Of a stretch of 64,000 nt of DNA, positions 1-10,800 are shown piece after piece; within the stretch, counting starts at the first letter, position 1, and every line of letters starts with the position of its first letter. Position numbers and translations under genes: made by a program. The notes beneath the pieces are model-generated. The model ran no database searches and was not told where the DNA came from. It worked only from the letters and a program-made list of their open reading frames with translations. This DNA is from Mrakia gelida (Eukaryota > Basidiomycota > Tremellomycetes > Cystofilobasidiales > Mrakiaceae), in NCBI GenBank assembly GCA_024345305.1, contig BRON01000016.1, positions 558,001 to 622,000 of the forward strand, in the 5' to 3' direction.

Positions 1-73
1 TTTGAGGTATCGGGAGTTGAAGGAACGGAAGGGGTTGGGGTTCGGTGGGGGGGCGTTGGTGGAGGAGAAGTAG
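1..73 (+). CDS. 3' end of an unidentified gene (partial)
   Basis: A reading frame in phase 2 is open from the left edge to a TAG at 71-73 and gives a basic then Gly-rich tail (LRYRELKERKGLGFGGG, then ALVEEK). Codon use resembles the other genes here, and no gene on the opposite strand explains the openness. Only about 23 residues lie inside the window, so no family can be named. It could be chance, but a C-terminus running in from the left is the simplest reading. Confidence 0.4.
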   Translation, partial: LRYRELKERKGLGFGGGALVEEK

Positions 74-679
74 GGTTTTGTGTGGGTCTCTACGACGATG
101 GAGGTTTCGAAGATTCTGCTCGCTGCTTGTGTGTGAAAGAGGGAGAAGAGAGAGAACGAGGGAAGCGAGCGCGTCTTGGTCCTCGTCGTTCGTTTTGGTG
201 CGTTCATCGTTCTCACTCAAAGATGATCTCTCTCACTCTCCTGCTCATTGCTCGTCGGGGATAGCTCTATGATGAATTTCGACACGAGAAAGGAAGATCC
301 GAACGCACGAAGTCGGACGCGATGTCGTCTCGTCTCGCGTCCTCGACGTGCTTCCCTCTTCGTCTCTTCGCCTCAGGGAGTCTCAAAGCAGCCTCCAAGA
401 GCAGAACGTAAGCGTAGATCTTTCCGGCAGCTCTAATCGTCAACCAAACTAAATTGTCAAACCTAAAAGGAAAGGAGAGCAAAGTCAAAGTCCAAAATCG
501 ACGAACAAACACAACGAAACGAGACAACAGAAACGAGAGGAGAAATACTAATACCCAGAACCGAGAACCAAACCACACACACACCTACCGAGCGAAACCA
601 GAAGCAAAGTCTATACGAGCTGAGAACGATAAACGAGAGCGAGCGAGCAGAGGAAAAGAGAGCGAGACGCGTCGAGCGC
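74..679. other. Intergenic, convergent 3' ends
   Basis: About 600 bases lie between the tail of the left-edge gene (+) and the end of the GH16 gene (-). The stretch is A/G-rich, with many GAACGA/GAGCGA words. Short frames on both strands show no splice logic or family similarity. I see no RNA gene or repeat. Confidence 0.4.
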
Positions 680-2601
680 TCAGTTGTAAGTCCTCATGCT
701 GTTGATCTGCCAGTAGGCGTTTTCGAAGGCCTGGATTCCGCAACGATCCAAAAAAAAGGCGTTAGTTGGGGGGAGACGAGGAAGAGGGAGAGGGGAAAAG
801 AGTGTGGAGGGACGAGATGGGACGGGAACGAGCGAACGCACCGACGGGTTATTATCGACAAAATCGATACAGTTACTCGGACAGCCGGAGGAGCCATAAG
901 TGTTTCCTGCCCAGTATCCACAGAACCTAACCAAAGGGCGAAGGAAGAGGGGAGGGGGGATGGTGAGCGGAGGTTTGAGGGAGGGAGAGAGAGCGAGAAC
1001 GGGCGAAGCGAAACGAGAACAAGAAGGAGAGTGAAAGGGGGGGGGGGGGGGGGGGGGAGGCTCGACTCACGTCAAATCAAAGATAATCTCGTGATCCCCC
1101 ATCACTCCTCCCGGTCCCTCAAGCGTACACCCCTGGCCCGTCGGGAAATCCGCGTCGGGTGGACCCCAGAGGGATTCATCGAGGGTTGGGGAGCCGGAGA
1201 GGATGTCGAGGGGGACGGAAGGGGAGGAACGAGGGAAGAACCAGGTTGATATGGCGGAGGGGGAGCGGCGGAGGATGTACCTGAGTGAATGAAACGGGGG
1301 AAGGAGGGGTTGAGGTTAGAAAAAGTGAAGGGGAGAGGAGGGAGAAAAGCGAGCGAGAAAACGAACCATCCTCCCCCAGCTTGATTGAAAGCAGGTCCGA
1401 ACGAGGTAGGTTTATCGGTGAAAGTGACTCCGCAGCCTTGGTTGGAGTTGAGGGTCGCGTCGCACTGGTTTGAGACGGGAGTTCTAGCGGTTGAAGAAGA
1501 ACGAGACGCGTTCGTCAGTTTGAGCTGGACTTTGAACGAGGACGCGACGAGGAGAAGGGAGACAGGGACTCACCCTCCCATAGTTCGCTGAGCAGGCATG
1601 TCGCAGTAAGGAGTGGTGTGAAGGGAGGAGAGGTTGGGTCCTTTGTTGTTTACTCCTCTGTTTCGGACGAGCGAAGACGAAGGTCAGCGAATCGAACGAA
1701 GCAAGAAGACGCGACGAGGAGCGTTGGGGGAAGGGAGACGTACTCGATGATGTCGATCTCCCCGCCAGCGGGCCAAGCTCCTCGAGTGACTGAGGAACGC
1801 GAAGAGACGAGTGAAAGGTCAGCACGAGCGAACGACGACGACGACGAGAGCAGATCGAAACGAAACAAACCTGTCCAAAACGCAGGCCACGTCCCGCAAC
1901 CCTCCGGCATATGGGCAAGGTCAAGAACGATCACACCCTGGCAAGTCAACAAAAGAGAAGCTCAAGTCAGCTCTAGAGGGAAAGAAGAGAGAGGGAGCGA
2001 TCGACTCACATCGTTATAAAGCTTCTTCGACGCGAGCCTGACGCTATCTCTCCCTCTCTGTCCAGGCTGAACGACCTTCTCGTAGTCCGCTCGCATGACG
2101 AAGGTATCTGGGCTCGAGTAGGTGAGGTTGTTGGCGGCGGCGGTTCCCTGGTCGACGTAGCTGAACGAAGCGAACGAAGAAAGTCAGCTCTCGAACGAAC
2201 GAAGAGGAGGGTGAAGATGAGGGGAAGATGACGACTCACTTAACTCGTCCATGTGTAGGATCATCGGTGTTCTGGAAATAGAATACATCAAGGAAGGAAT
2301 TCCCAATGAAAGCGTCTTGAAGGACGTGGAGGTTGGGGTTTCCGAGGAGCTCGTCCCCGAGAGGTTTGATGAGCCCTCCTGCTCTTCCTCCTCCTCCAGG
2401 TGCTGAGTGATGCGAGGGGAGGGGAGGGAGAGGAGGGAGACCGTTGCTGGGAAGGGGAGGAGGGGTAAAAGCGTCTCCTCCGAGAAGTTGGATGGGCGAG
2501 GCGTTGGTTGAGCTGAGGAGGGCTGAGGTCGAAAGGAGGAGGAGAGCTGCTTTGGGGAGGGAGGGAGTTCGAGGTCGAGGGGTGAAGGGGGAGGGAGACA
2601 T
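680..2601 (-). CDS. Secreted glycoside hydrolase family 16 endo-beta-1,3(4)-glucanase
   Basis: Spliced gene on the minus strand. The start at 2601 gives a hydrophobic signal peptide ending near NASP, then a Pro-rich linker. The GH16 core begins at SFLDVFYFQNTDDPTHG, continues with NYVDQGTAAANNLTY, and reaches LAHMPEGCGTWPAFWT before the catalytic GGEIDIIEY (the ExDxxE motif with nucleophile and acid/base glutamates). The end has a Cys pair (SSGCPSNC) and FENAYWQINSMRTYN before the stop, typical of fungal GH16 glucanases. GH16 enzymes cut beta-1,3 or mixed beta-1,3/1,4 glucans; this one should be extracellular or in the wall. At least seven introns show the GTGAG..CTGAC..CAG pattern. One intron carries a 21-base C run on the coding strand. 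Substrate preference cannot be read from sequence. Confidence 0.88.
1037..1057. repeat. G21 homopolymer inside a GH16 intron
   Basis: Twenty-one consecutive G on the given strand, that is C21 on the coding strand, lie a few bases after the donor GTGAGTCGAGCC of a GH16 intron. The G strand could form a quadruplex, and the tract is prone to length change and sequencing error. Confidence 0.9.
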
Positions 2602-3332
2602 CTTGAGGTTGAGGTTGACTGGAGGGGAGGGGGGAGAAGGTGAAGGTTGGGTTGTGAGAGAGGTGTTGTTTGATCCGAAGGAGAGGAGGAGAGATTGAAA
2701 CGAAGGTGAGGTCGAGGGCTGAAGGAGCGTGAGGTTGGGTCGAGAAAACGAGAAGACGAGAACGATGGAACGAAGGCGAAGAGGTCGATGTAGTTGGAGA
2801 GTAGAAGGTCAGCAGTCGTTCTCGAAAGGGTATCGACTCGAGGAGAGCGAGGGAGGAGGCGAGGAGGTGTCTCGAACCGAACGAATCTCTTGAGGTTCGG
2901 ACTGATGGGTTCAGACTCGAGATGGAAGAGTAGAGATCAGCCTGTAGGATCAGATCTGGATGTACAAAGGAGTCTGCGAAGTTGAATAGTCTCCACGAGC
3001 ATCCAAAGATGGAAAAGGGTCCAATTGAGGTCGAGGGAGGGAGGGGAAAGAAGAGGGAGGGAGCAAGGCCGGAGGAGGCTTCGACGTTTCTCGCCTCCTC
3101 TTGGAAGCTGGCAGATCCCTCGTTCGTTTTTAGGTCTTGGCTCCAAGGATAGAAGAGTCTATATCGATGCCTCTGCAGCTTCCATTGATCGAACTTGACG
3201 ATATAAGTCGGGTGGGAGTTGGTTGAACGAGAGTCCATCCTCCTTCTCTTCTCTTGCTCGAAATCGGTCGGCCCCAACTCTCGATTCCCTTCCCTCCCTC
3301 CTCTTCCCTCCCATCCCTCATCTTCCTTCATT
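2602..3332. promoter_or_regulatory. Divergent promoter region, GH16 (-) and UBE2S (+)
   Basis: About 730 bases separate the two start codons. The side next to UBE2S is C/T-rich up to its ATG, typical of leaders in this window. A long open frame on the minus strand crosses this region and the GH16 N-terminus in another frame, but it is low-complexity Ser/Pro/Arg and I do not treat it as a gene. No specific operator or TATA box is called. Confidence 0.5.
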
Positions 3333-4981
3333 ATGGTATCTCCTCTTTCTCCTCTCCCTTCTCCTCTCAAGCATCCCATGCTGACCTCTGATCACTTTCT
3401 TCTTTCAGACCGACGCCATCCCTGCCTCTTCTATCCGACGAATCGCCAAAGAGCTCAACCAGTTGCGAGCCGACCCTCCTGAGGGAATCAGAGTAGTCGT
3501 AGACGAGGAGGATATCTCACAGTTCACAGCTTGGGTACAAGGACCTGGTCAGTCTCAGTTCTCTTCTCGTGCTTTGGTGGAGATGAGGGAGCTGGATGGC
3601 AGACGGGAAGGAGCCAGAGAAAGAAGGGAGGGGTGGGAGGAGTTGATTTGTTTTGGGAAGGAGGGTCGAGCAGGAAGCAGGCTCGTTTGGACGAGTTGAA
3701 GCTCGCGAGGACGGGATTTTCTGCTCTCTATATCGAGAGTGGAGTCCGAAGATGCTTCCTTCATGCTTTTGAGCTCGGGAAGTCCCTCTCTATGTGTTGT
3801 GAAGGAGGGACGAGCTCACCCTTGCGGTCAGCTTGACGCGTCCCTTCCTGCACCTCCCTTTGTTCTTCTACACCCCTTTTCTCCTCCTTTTTCCCTCTCG
3901 GATCACTGATTCAACCCCCCCTCCCACTTCTACAGATGGAACCCCGTACGCTGGTGGCTACTTCCGTGTTCGTTTCGCCTTCGGAGCGACCTACCCTTCC
4001 CAACCCCCAAAGTGTTCGTGTCCTTCCTTCCCTTGTTCTCGGCGAGCTGCTCGTCGACAAAGCTGATTTTGATCCGGTTCTTGCTCTCTCAGGTACCTTC
4101 GTCAGCAAGATCTTCCACCCCAACGTCTCGAAGCAGGGAGATATCTGTGTCGACACCCTGAAGAAGGGATGGAAGCCAGAGTTCGGTATCAGGTGAGCTT
4201 CGACTTCCCTTCCTCCTCCCAGCCTTTCTTCATGCATCCCCTTCCTTTCCTCGAAGCCGGGACTGACTATCTCATTCCTCCTCTCGTGTGTCAGCCATGT
4301 TCTGAGCGTGAGTCCAAGTAGCTCGTCCATCGTCTCCCTAGGACGCCCTTCGCGCCTTGACTTCCCAAAGCAGGAGCTGACCGAAACCTTCCCTTCCCTT
4401 CTCTTCTCTATCCCTCGTTTCGCCTCAACCAGGTCATCCGATGCCTTCTCATCTACCCCAACCCCGAGTCAGCTCTTGACGAGGAAGCCGGAAAGCTTCT
4501 CCTCGAAGCCTACGAGGACTAGTGAGTCTCCAGAACGATGCTCGACACTGAGCTCGCACGAAGCTGACCTCGACCTCTCCTCCCTCCTCCTCCCTCAGTT
4601 GCAAGCACGCTCGTCTCTTCACTTCCATTCACGCGACTCCTCGAGTGAGTCCTCGCTCCCTTCTCTCCTCTGCCCTCGCACGAGCACGTCTCACCTCGTC
4701 TTCCCTTCTCACAGAACCCACCTCCCGAGTTCTCCGTCCCCTCCACCTCAACTTCCACCACCACCACCACCACCAAATCAGCCTCTTCGACTCCCCCACC
4801 TTCCTCATCAACCCACTCCTCCCCTCTCCTCCCTCTCCAATCCAACAGCCACACCCAACCCAACGCTGGAACCTCATCAACTTCCTCGTCTGGACCCACC
4901 AAACCCGTCGTCGTCGCTGAGAAGACCGCCGCGAAGCCTGCCGTTAAGGCTGGAGCTAAGCGAGGGCTCAAGAGGCTGTAG
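3333..4981 (+). CDS. UBE2S: Ubiquitin-conjugating enzyme E2 S (APC/C chain-elongating type)
   Basis: E2 enzyme with all UBC-fold landmarks: RADPPEGI near the N-terminus, [14 protein letters not shown], the HPN motif, the catalytic Cys in [14 protein letters not shown], and [19 protein letters not shown]. This pattern fits UBE2S better than other E2s. A Ser/Thr/Pro-rich extension follows the core and ends in KRGLKRL, very like the C-terminal LRRL-type peptide through which human UBE2S docks on the anaphase-promoting complex to extend Lys11 chains. Exon 1 appears to be the ATG alone (3333-3335), followed at once by a GTATCT donor; the acceptor is at 3408 and the frame resumes with TDAIPASS. Introns interrupt the core several times. 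APC/C partnership is inferred from the tail. Confidence 0.9.
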
Positions 4982-5587
4982 GAGTCCTCGTTCGAAGCAA
5001 ATAGTTGGGGGGTAGTTTCGTGTCTGCAGCTTTCGTTCGTTGGTTGGCGTTCTCGTTTCGTTTCGTTTCTCTCCCTCGTGCTCTCCCTCTCTCCTCTTGT
5101 TTTTTCTTGCTGCCCCTCTCCTCCCCTTAACGAGATACCCTCCACCCAACTCCCTTTCGCCTTTCCTTCTCTTTTTCTTGGCTTAGGCTACCTAGATACC
5201 CTTTATCGAACTCGTGCGACCTGAACAGACGTGGACGACGCGGGCGACGAGAGGCGAGGTCGCGTCGAGACTTGACTCGACTCTCTCCTGTGCTTTCGCT
5301 CGACGCTCGGCTGAGCTGCTACTTCATTCTGCGATCTGCTTACCTACTACTATTCGAGCACTCCCTGGGAGACGGCAAAGCAGCCCCAAGGGTAGTCACA
5401 CACGACGAAAGAAACCCTTCGCCCTCGTCCGTCTCCAAACAATTTCACCTTCAACTTCGACAAACCCACCCGTCCTCCCTTCAGGTTTTCCATACCTTCC
5501 TTCGCTTCGGAACACCTCCCGCTCCCCCTCTCTTGCCCAACTACGTCCCCAGCCCGTCTTTTCGACTCGAAGCGCTAGCACAAGCGC
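4982..5587. other. Intergenic between UBE2S and MFS transporter
   Basis: A C/T-rich 606-base spacer contains the UBE2S 3' region and the MFS promoter and leader. No further gene is supported. Confidence 0.5.
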
Positions 5588-8500
5588 ATGACCGTCTCAC
5601 CCGACCCCCCCATCGAAGTCGAACCTGGTTCTTCTCCCTCTGCTCCCTCTCTTTCTCGCGCTTCTTCCATCCGTAGCATGCGGTTGGAGGACGAAGTCTT
5701 AGATGTGAAGGGCGCGGGGGAACCGTTTGGGGTTATGAAGGAGGAGGAGGTGAAGGAGGAAGAGCAGCAGGAGGGGAGAGAAGGGAGGAGCAGGAGGGAG
5801 CATGGAGCGAGGATGAGGGAGGAGGATGAGGGGATTGAGTTGCCTAAGAGTGAGTCCCTGCTCAGACTGGGGAACGACGGGCTAGCTGGGTGGAGGGTTA
5901 GTCTCACCTCGAGAGAAGGGGTTGGGGCTTGCGAGGATGGGTGGGTGGACAAGGGCAAGGCAAGGAAGGAAGGGGATGTGAGCTTCGATCCGACCGAACC
6001 GAGGGCTGAAACGAAGGGCTGATTTTCCATCCTCCTCCCTTTCTTTCTTCCTTCCTTCCTTCGCGTTTGGTGTCCAAGATAACATGTACCTCGTCATCAC
6101 GGCCCTCGCTTTGACAACTTTCCTTGCTGCCGTGTTAGTCCTCGCCTCGAACGAGGAACCGAACCGAATACGAAGACAAGTTTCAATCCTGACTGACGGT
6201 CGTTGGTTTTGGGATGCAGCGACTCAACGATCATCACCACCGCCTTACCTACCATCTCAGCGGACTTGGAAGGGACGGGGTCGGATTATTCTTGGGTTGG
6301 AGGTCAGTTTTACACTCCCTCGAGCTCACTGGGCGAGCGAGCGTTGTTGGGCTGAACGAAGCGTTCTGTTTGTCGATTGCAGTTTCCTACCTTCTCTCCA
6401 GCTCGGCTCTCACTCCGGCTTGGGGTCAACTCTCCGATGTCGTAGGAAGGAAACAGGTGTACTTCCCTTCCATCATCGTTTTTCTGATCGCTTCGGCTCT
6501 GGCGGGAGCAGCGACGGTGAGTTTCTCGCTCGCTGGAGCTCGACGTCGAGTTCGAACGCGCGTCTGACTCTCCTTCCTTTCCTTCGTTCGTTCTTCGCCA
6601 GTCGATGCCCTTTTTGATCGGAGCTCGAGCCTTACAGGGTGTTGGAGGTGGTGGGATCATGACGATGTACGTTTCGCTCGCTCGCTCAACTCGAGCGCTT
6701 TTTCCCCTCAATCGGAACCGAACTGACGCGACCTCTCCTTCTTCTTCTTCTCCTTCCTTTTTCCCTCTCGCAGGACCTCCATCATCCTCTCCGACTGCGT
6801 CACTCTCGAGCAACGCCCAACTTACTCCAGCGCCATCGGAGGAGTCTGGGCTCTTGCTACCATCGTCGGACCCCTTCTCGGAGGACTGCTCGTCGACAAA
6901 GCTTCCTGGCGATGGGCGTTCTTTTTGAACCTGCCTCTCGGCTTCGTAGCTTTGGTGATGCTCTACTTCTGCCTTCATCTCAACCCTCGGAAGAAGATCA
7001 CTCTGAGAGAGTTTGGGAGTCGGTTCGATTTCGTTGGAGTGTGAGCAGATCGATCTCTCTTCTCGTCTTCGTCTCGGCTGCCTTTGCGTTCGACTGACCT
7101 TGTCCCTTTCTTTTGACAGTTTCTTCCTCACCGCTGGATCTGGAACGCTCCTCGCTGGGTTCTCGCTCGCTGCTGATCGCTCCTGTAAGTCCAATCGATC
7201 GCGACTCGAGACGGGCGATTGCCTCGAAGCTGAACCGTCGCGTTTATTTCTCGTCTCTCAGGGTCGGACAAGACGACTATCGCTCTTCTGGTCGTTGGAG
7301 TCACCTGCTTCGCCATCGGAATGGTCAACGAGGGTTTCACGAAGAGGACTCCTCTGTTCCCTCCTCGACTCTTCAGGACGCGAACGACGACTCTCACGCT
7401 CGCCATCACGACGCTTCACAGTCAGTTCTTCTTCGCCTCTCTTCTTCAACGACCAAAAACTGACTTTCCTCTTGTTTCTCTAGGTCTCGCATACCTCTCG
7501 CTATCGTTCTATCTCCCTACGTACTACCAAGGTGAGCCGTTTCCTCTTTGCTCGAATCTCGACTCGACGCGTCCTGATCTGTCCTCGTCTCCCTCCTCTC
7601 AGGTGTTCACGGACGGAGTGCCATGATCAGTGGACTTCAAGTGAGTGCAAAGCAATCTCCTCGTCTTACTCGAGCTCATGCCGACTTGCCCTCGTCCTGC
7701 AGCTCCTTCCAACCATCACAGGCTGCTCCCTCATGACCCTCGCCGTCGGACCTCTCATGACGCGTCTGAAGGTCGCCCGTCCCTTTATGTGGATAGGACT
7801 AGGACTTGGAACCCTCGGCTTTGGGCTTATGCTCCTCCTCAACCAGAACTCGGGTCTGGCGAACCAGGAAGGCCTGCCGATTCTCGCTGGACTGGGACTT
7901 GGGATGGTGCGTTCTTCGTTTCGTCGCTCGTCTTGTGCTCGAACGAGATGCTGACGTTCTTCTTCGTGTTCCTTTCGACGTTCAGCTGTTCCAACCACCT
8001 CTGATCATGCTCCAGTCAGCTCTCCCGATGAAGGTACGTCTTCACAATCCTGCCTCGTCGACGCGTCGAGGGACTTCCTCGTTGATTCGTTTTCTTCTTC
8101 CCTCTCAGGACATGGCCTCCACCACCTCAGCTTATCAACTCTGTCGTTCCCTCGGATCAACCGTTCGTCATCTTCCCTTTTCCTCTCCCCTCCTCTTGCC
8201 TCAATCCCTCTTCCTGACTCGAATCGACGTCTCTCGCTCTCCAGATCGGTGTCTCTATCGGAGGGACCATCCTCTTCTCCCACCTTCGAGCCGAACTCCC
8301 CACAGACCTCCCACCCTCCATCATCTCCACCATCCTTCGAGGAGACTTCGCGGGCATCGTAGAGATGGAGGACGAGTCGATGCGGAGGGAGGTGAGAAGG
8401 GTGTTGAGCGATGCGTTGAGGCAGGTTTGGATTGTTGTTTGCGCGTTAATTGGGGCTGCTTTCGTGGTGAGTCTGCTTCCTATCGCTCTCTTTCGTTCGC

Positions 8501-8735
8501 TTCGAGCCAAAGCTTCGCTGACGGATAGTGAGCGCTTCTTCAGATGACCTTCTTCCTTCGGCACTACTCGATGAGCCGTCGCTACATCACGTCGACGGCG
8601 CCGACGACGGTCGTTGAAGAGGAGGAAGAGGAGGAGGGAGAGGGAGAGCTTGCGCTCTCTTCTCTGCCTCTTCATACGCCGCCAGCGGTGGTGGTGGAGC
8701 GAGAGCTGGTGGGTGGGGAGCGGAAGGATATCTAG
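5588..8735 (+). CDS. Major facilitator superfamily drug:H+ antiporter, DHA2 type (14 TM)
   Basis: Plasma-membrane or vacuolar multidrug/H+ antiporter. A cytosolic N-terminus rich in Ser and Glu precedes the first helix (MYLVITALALTTFLAAV). The DHA2 signature DSTIITTALPTIS follows, then motif A (GQLSDVVGRKQVY), motif B (ALQGVGGGGI) and the SWRWAFFLNLPLG loop. Further hydrophobic segments bring the total to about 14. The C-terminus is Glu-rich and cytosolic. About a dozen exons are separated by short introns with CTGAC branch points; the first intron (5850-6078) is longer than usual because only the 5850 donor keeps frame with the first helix. Substrate is unknown; members export azoles, toxins, basic amino acids or siderophores. 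It is followed closely by a MYND gene. Confidence 0.88.
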
Positions 8736-8909
8736 ACTACTTAGGGGCTCTTTATTTACGAACGATTGGTTACGACGACGAGAAAGCGGGATTGATTCTC
8801 TCGCGTCAGGGCGTTCCCCTCTCGCTCGAAGAACACATAGAACTATTCAGCCTTGCTTTCCTGACCCTTCCTCGATGTGACCTCACGCTTGTGCATCTTC
8901 CCTCAGAAC

Positions 8910-10007
8910 AATTCGATCGAGAGCTTTACGGTCGCCGAGTCTGCTGCCTTCTTTGTTCGTTCGAGTCCAGCCTGATGCAGGAACGAGTTGCGTCTGACCT
9001 CTCCTCCCTCCTCCTTGCTCCCTCTTCCTTCTCTCTTACCGTCCTCCAAGAACAACCTCGCCGCCCTATACCTCCCTTGCATCGCCCGTACCTTCACCCA
9101 CACTGCTCCTGGTGTCTTTGATGGCGACGAGAGGTGGTATGTCTACGAAAGCTTCACCCGAAGGGCCATCGAAACTCCTTCGTTCGCTCGTTTCGTCAGG
9201 CATCATCCCGTCGAAGCTGGAGACATGTTCCTGAAGCTCATCAAGGTCATCACTGCCTGCTCACCCGATATCTGGATCGTGAGTTTGTTCGTACCTCTTT
9301 TCAGCGAGCGCAGAACAAGCTAGACTATCTGACGTCTGACCCGCTTTGCCTTCGATGCTCCTCCTCGCTCGCCCGCCTTCTTCAGGACCCGGAAGTCCCT
9401 AGGATCGTGCTCGGACGGCTTCTCAGCTTCTTCGAGGCCTTTGTCCGCTCGCTCAAGACGAGTCTTCCAGCAGGAACTGGTTTCCCCACCGTCGACGCGG
9501 CCGACAAAACCATGCTCCGTCGGATCGTCGTCCTGATGCGATTCAACGGGATTGGAAGCAACGACTCGCTCGATGCCTTGGATCAAGTCGCTCTAGGGTC
9601 ATACGATGTGGAAGCTAGGCGATCAACTGTTCTCAAAGCTGGAAGCTATCTGCCTTGGTGGACTTGCGAGGCGAAGAACACCGAGACGGTGGGTCGAACG
9701 AGACATCGCAACGTCAAGTGCGCGAAGCTCCAAAAGGGGAAAGAGATGGACGAGTGTGGTCGAGTGAGTCCATGGGAGTACGAGAGGAGCTCGTGCGGAT
9801 ACAAAAGAGATGTTCCCGGTCACTGATTGCTCTCTCTCTTGCTCCTCAGTGCTTCAACGTGCGATACTGCTCGACCGGTTCGTCCCCTCGTTTCTTTCCG
9901 AACCCATCCTTAACCTCTTTGCCCAGACCGTTTTCTCATTCGATTCAGAACACCAACGCCTAGACTGGACGACCCACAAACCCACATGCATCAAGCCCAG
10001 CTGGTAG
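8910..10007 (+). CDS. MYND-type zinc-finger protein, copy 1 (first exon not found)
   Basis: First identified of five related genes here. Recognisable exons begin after an acceptor at 8909 (NNSIESFTVAESAAFF), then a helical segment (NLAALYLPCIARTF .. ETPSFARFVRHHPVEAGD), a second helical exon and a C-terminal finger: CEAKN .. CAKLQKGKEMDECGRC, FNVRYCSTEHQRLDW, HKPTC, ending KPSW. MYND fingers bind two zincs and mediate protein-protein contacts. The sixth ligand is His (EHQ) rather than Cys, and the first ligand pair is unusually far apart. The last intron splits the Glu of CSTEHQ in phase 1, as in the other four copies. No ATG exists between the upstream MFS stop (8735) and 8870, so the expected 40-60-residue first exon is missing, overlaps the MFS gene, or the copy is truncated. 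Function unknown. Confidence 0.75.
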
Positions 10008-10800
10008 ACTCGTCGGTTCGAAAGGCTTGACGCGTTTTGACTCTCGAGTGAGTCATCGTCTTCCTCTCTTCTCTCTCGCTTTGACCCGGCCCTCTCTGAC
10101 CCCTCTAGCCTTCCTCGCACCTTCCCTTTTGTTTCCATTGAACAGCCGACGCGAAGGTTCGTACCTTCCCATCTTCTTGTCCCTCGACGTCGCGTCTCTC
10201 TCCGTCCGACCTGAGCCTCGGCTCTTCGTCCCTTCGTCGCCTGACCGAACGTCACTCCCCCTTCTCCTACACCTCCTCCAGCTCATCAAACATCGAATCA
10301 CCATTCTCTTGCTCACCGTCGATCGGATATCCTGACGAGATAGTGGCGCCGCGAGGGATGGCGGCAGGATGAGGAGTTTCATCTCGACGCGTTTCGATCT
10401 TTCGCTTTCTATATTTTTGTCTTCGTACCTCTGTCTCGCGTTTCGCTCAATTCTCGATCTCAATGGTGCCAATCGGTTACACTCTCTTCACCGTCTCCGT
10501 CTCTAGAACGACTCTCAACTCAAGATACATCCGACGAGGGAGCACAACGAAAACGAAGACCTGAAGAGATTCGATGCGAAGGCTCGCCCTTGGTAGATCA
10601 GACATCGAGATAAAGAAGCTAGCTACCCCTCGGATACATATGAAACGCTGGATAACCCCTGCAAAGCGAAAATCGAAGGACCCAAACCGAAAACGAAGAC
10701 GCGTCGAGCTCGACGAGCTGTGGCGAAAGACGAGACGATCAGCTCTCGCTTCGGGACCTCCAGTCCCGTCACCTCGGAACCGAACTCACCATCAAATCAC
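10008..10800. other. Convergent intergenic region
   Basis: About 790 bases lie between two gene ends. Intron-like patterns (GTGAGTC, then CTGACC, then CAG) near 10050-10145 suggest a spliced 3' UTR of the upstream MYND gene. No coding frame is convincing. Confidence 0.35.

Noticed and set aside
2288..3379. Long minus-strand open frame of about 360 codons over the GH16 N-terminus and promoter
   Set aside because: Low-complexity Ser/Pro/Arg. It overlaps the GH16 first exon in a different frame, has no domain, and is best explained by GC-rich codon composition.
4519..5145. Minus-strand open frame of about 210 codons opposite the UBE2S C-terminus
   Set aside because: Antisense shadow of the low-complexity Ser/Thr/Pro tail; composition is repetitive Glu/Gly/Arg.
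6310..7194. Minus-strand frame opposite the MFS transporter
   Set aside because: Runs through MFS exons and introns alike with no family similarity; the plus-strand MFS signatures are unmistakable.
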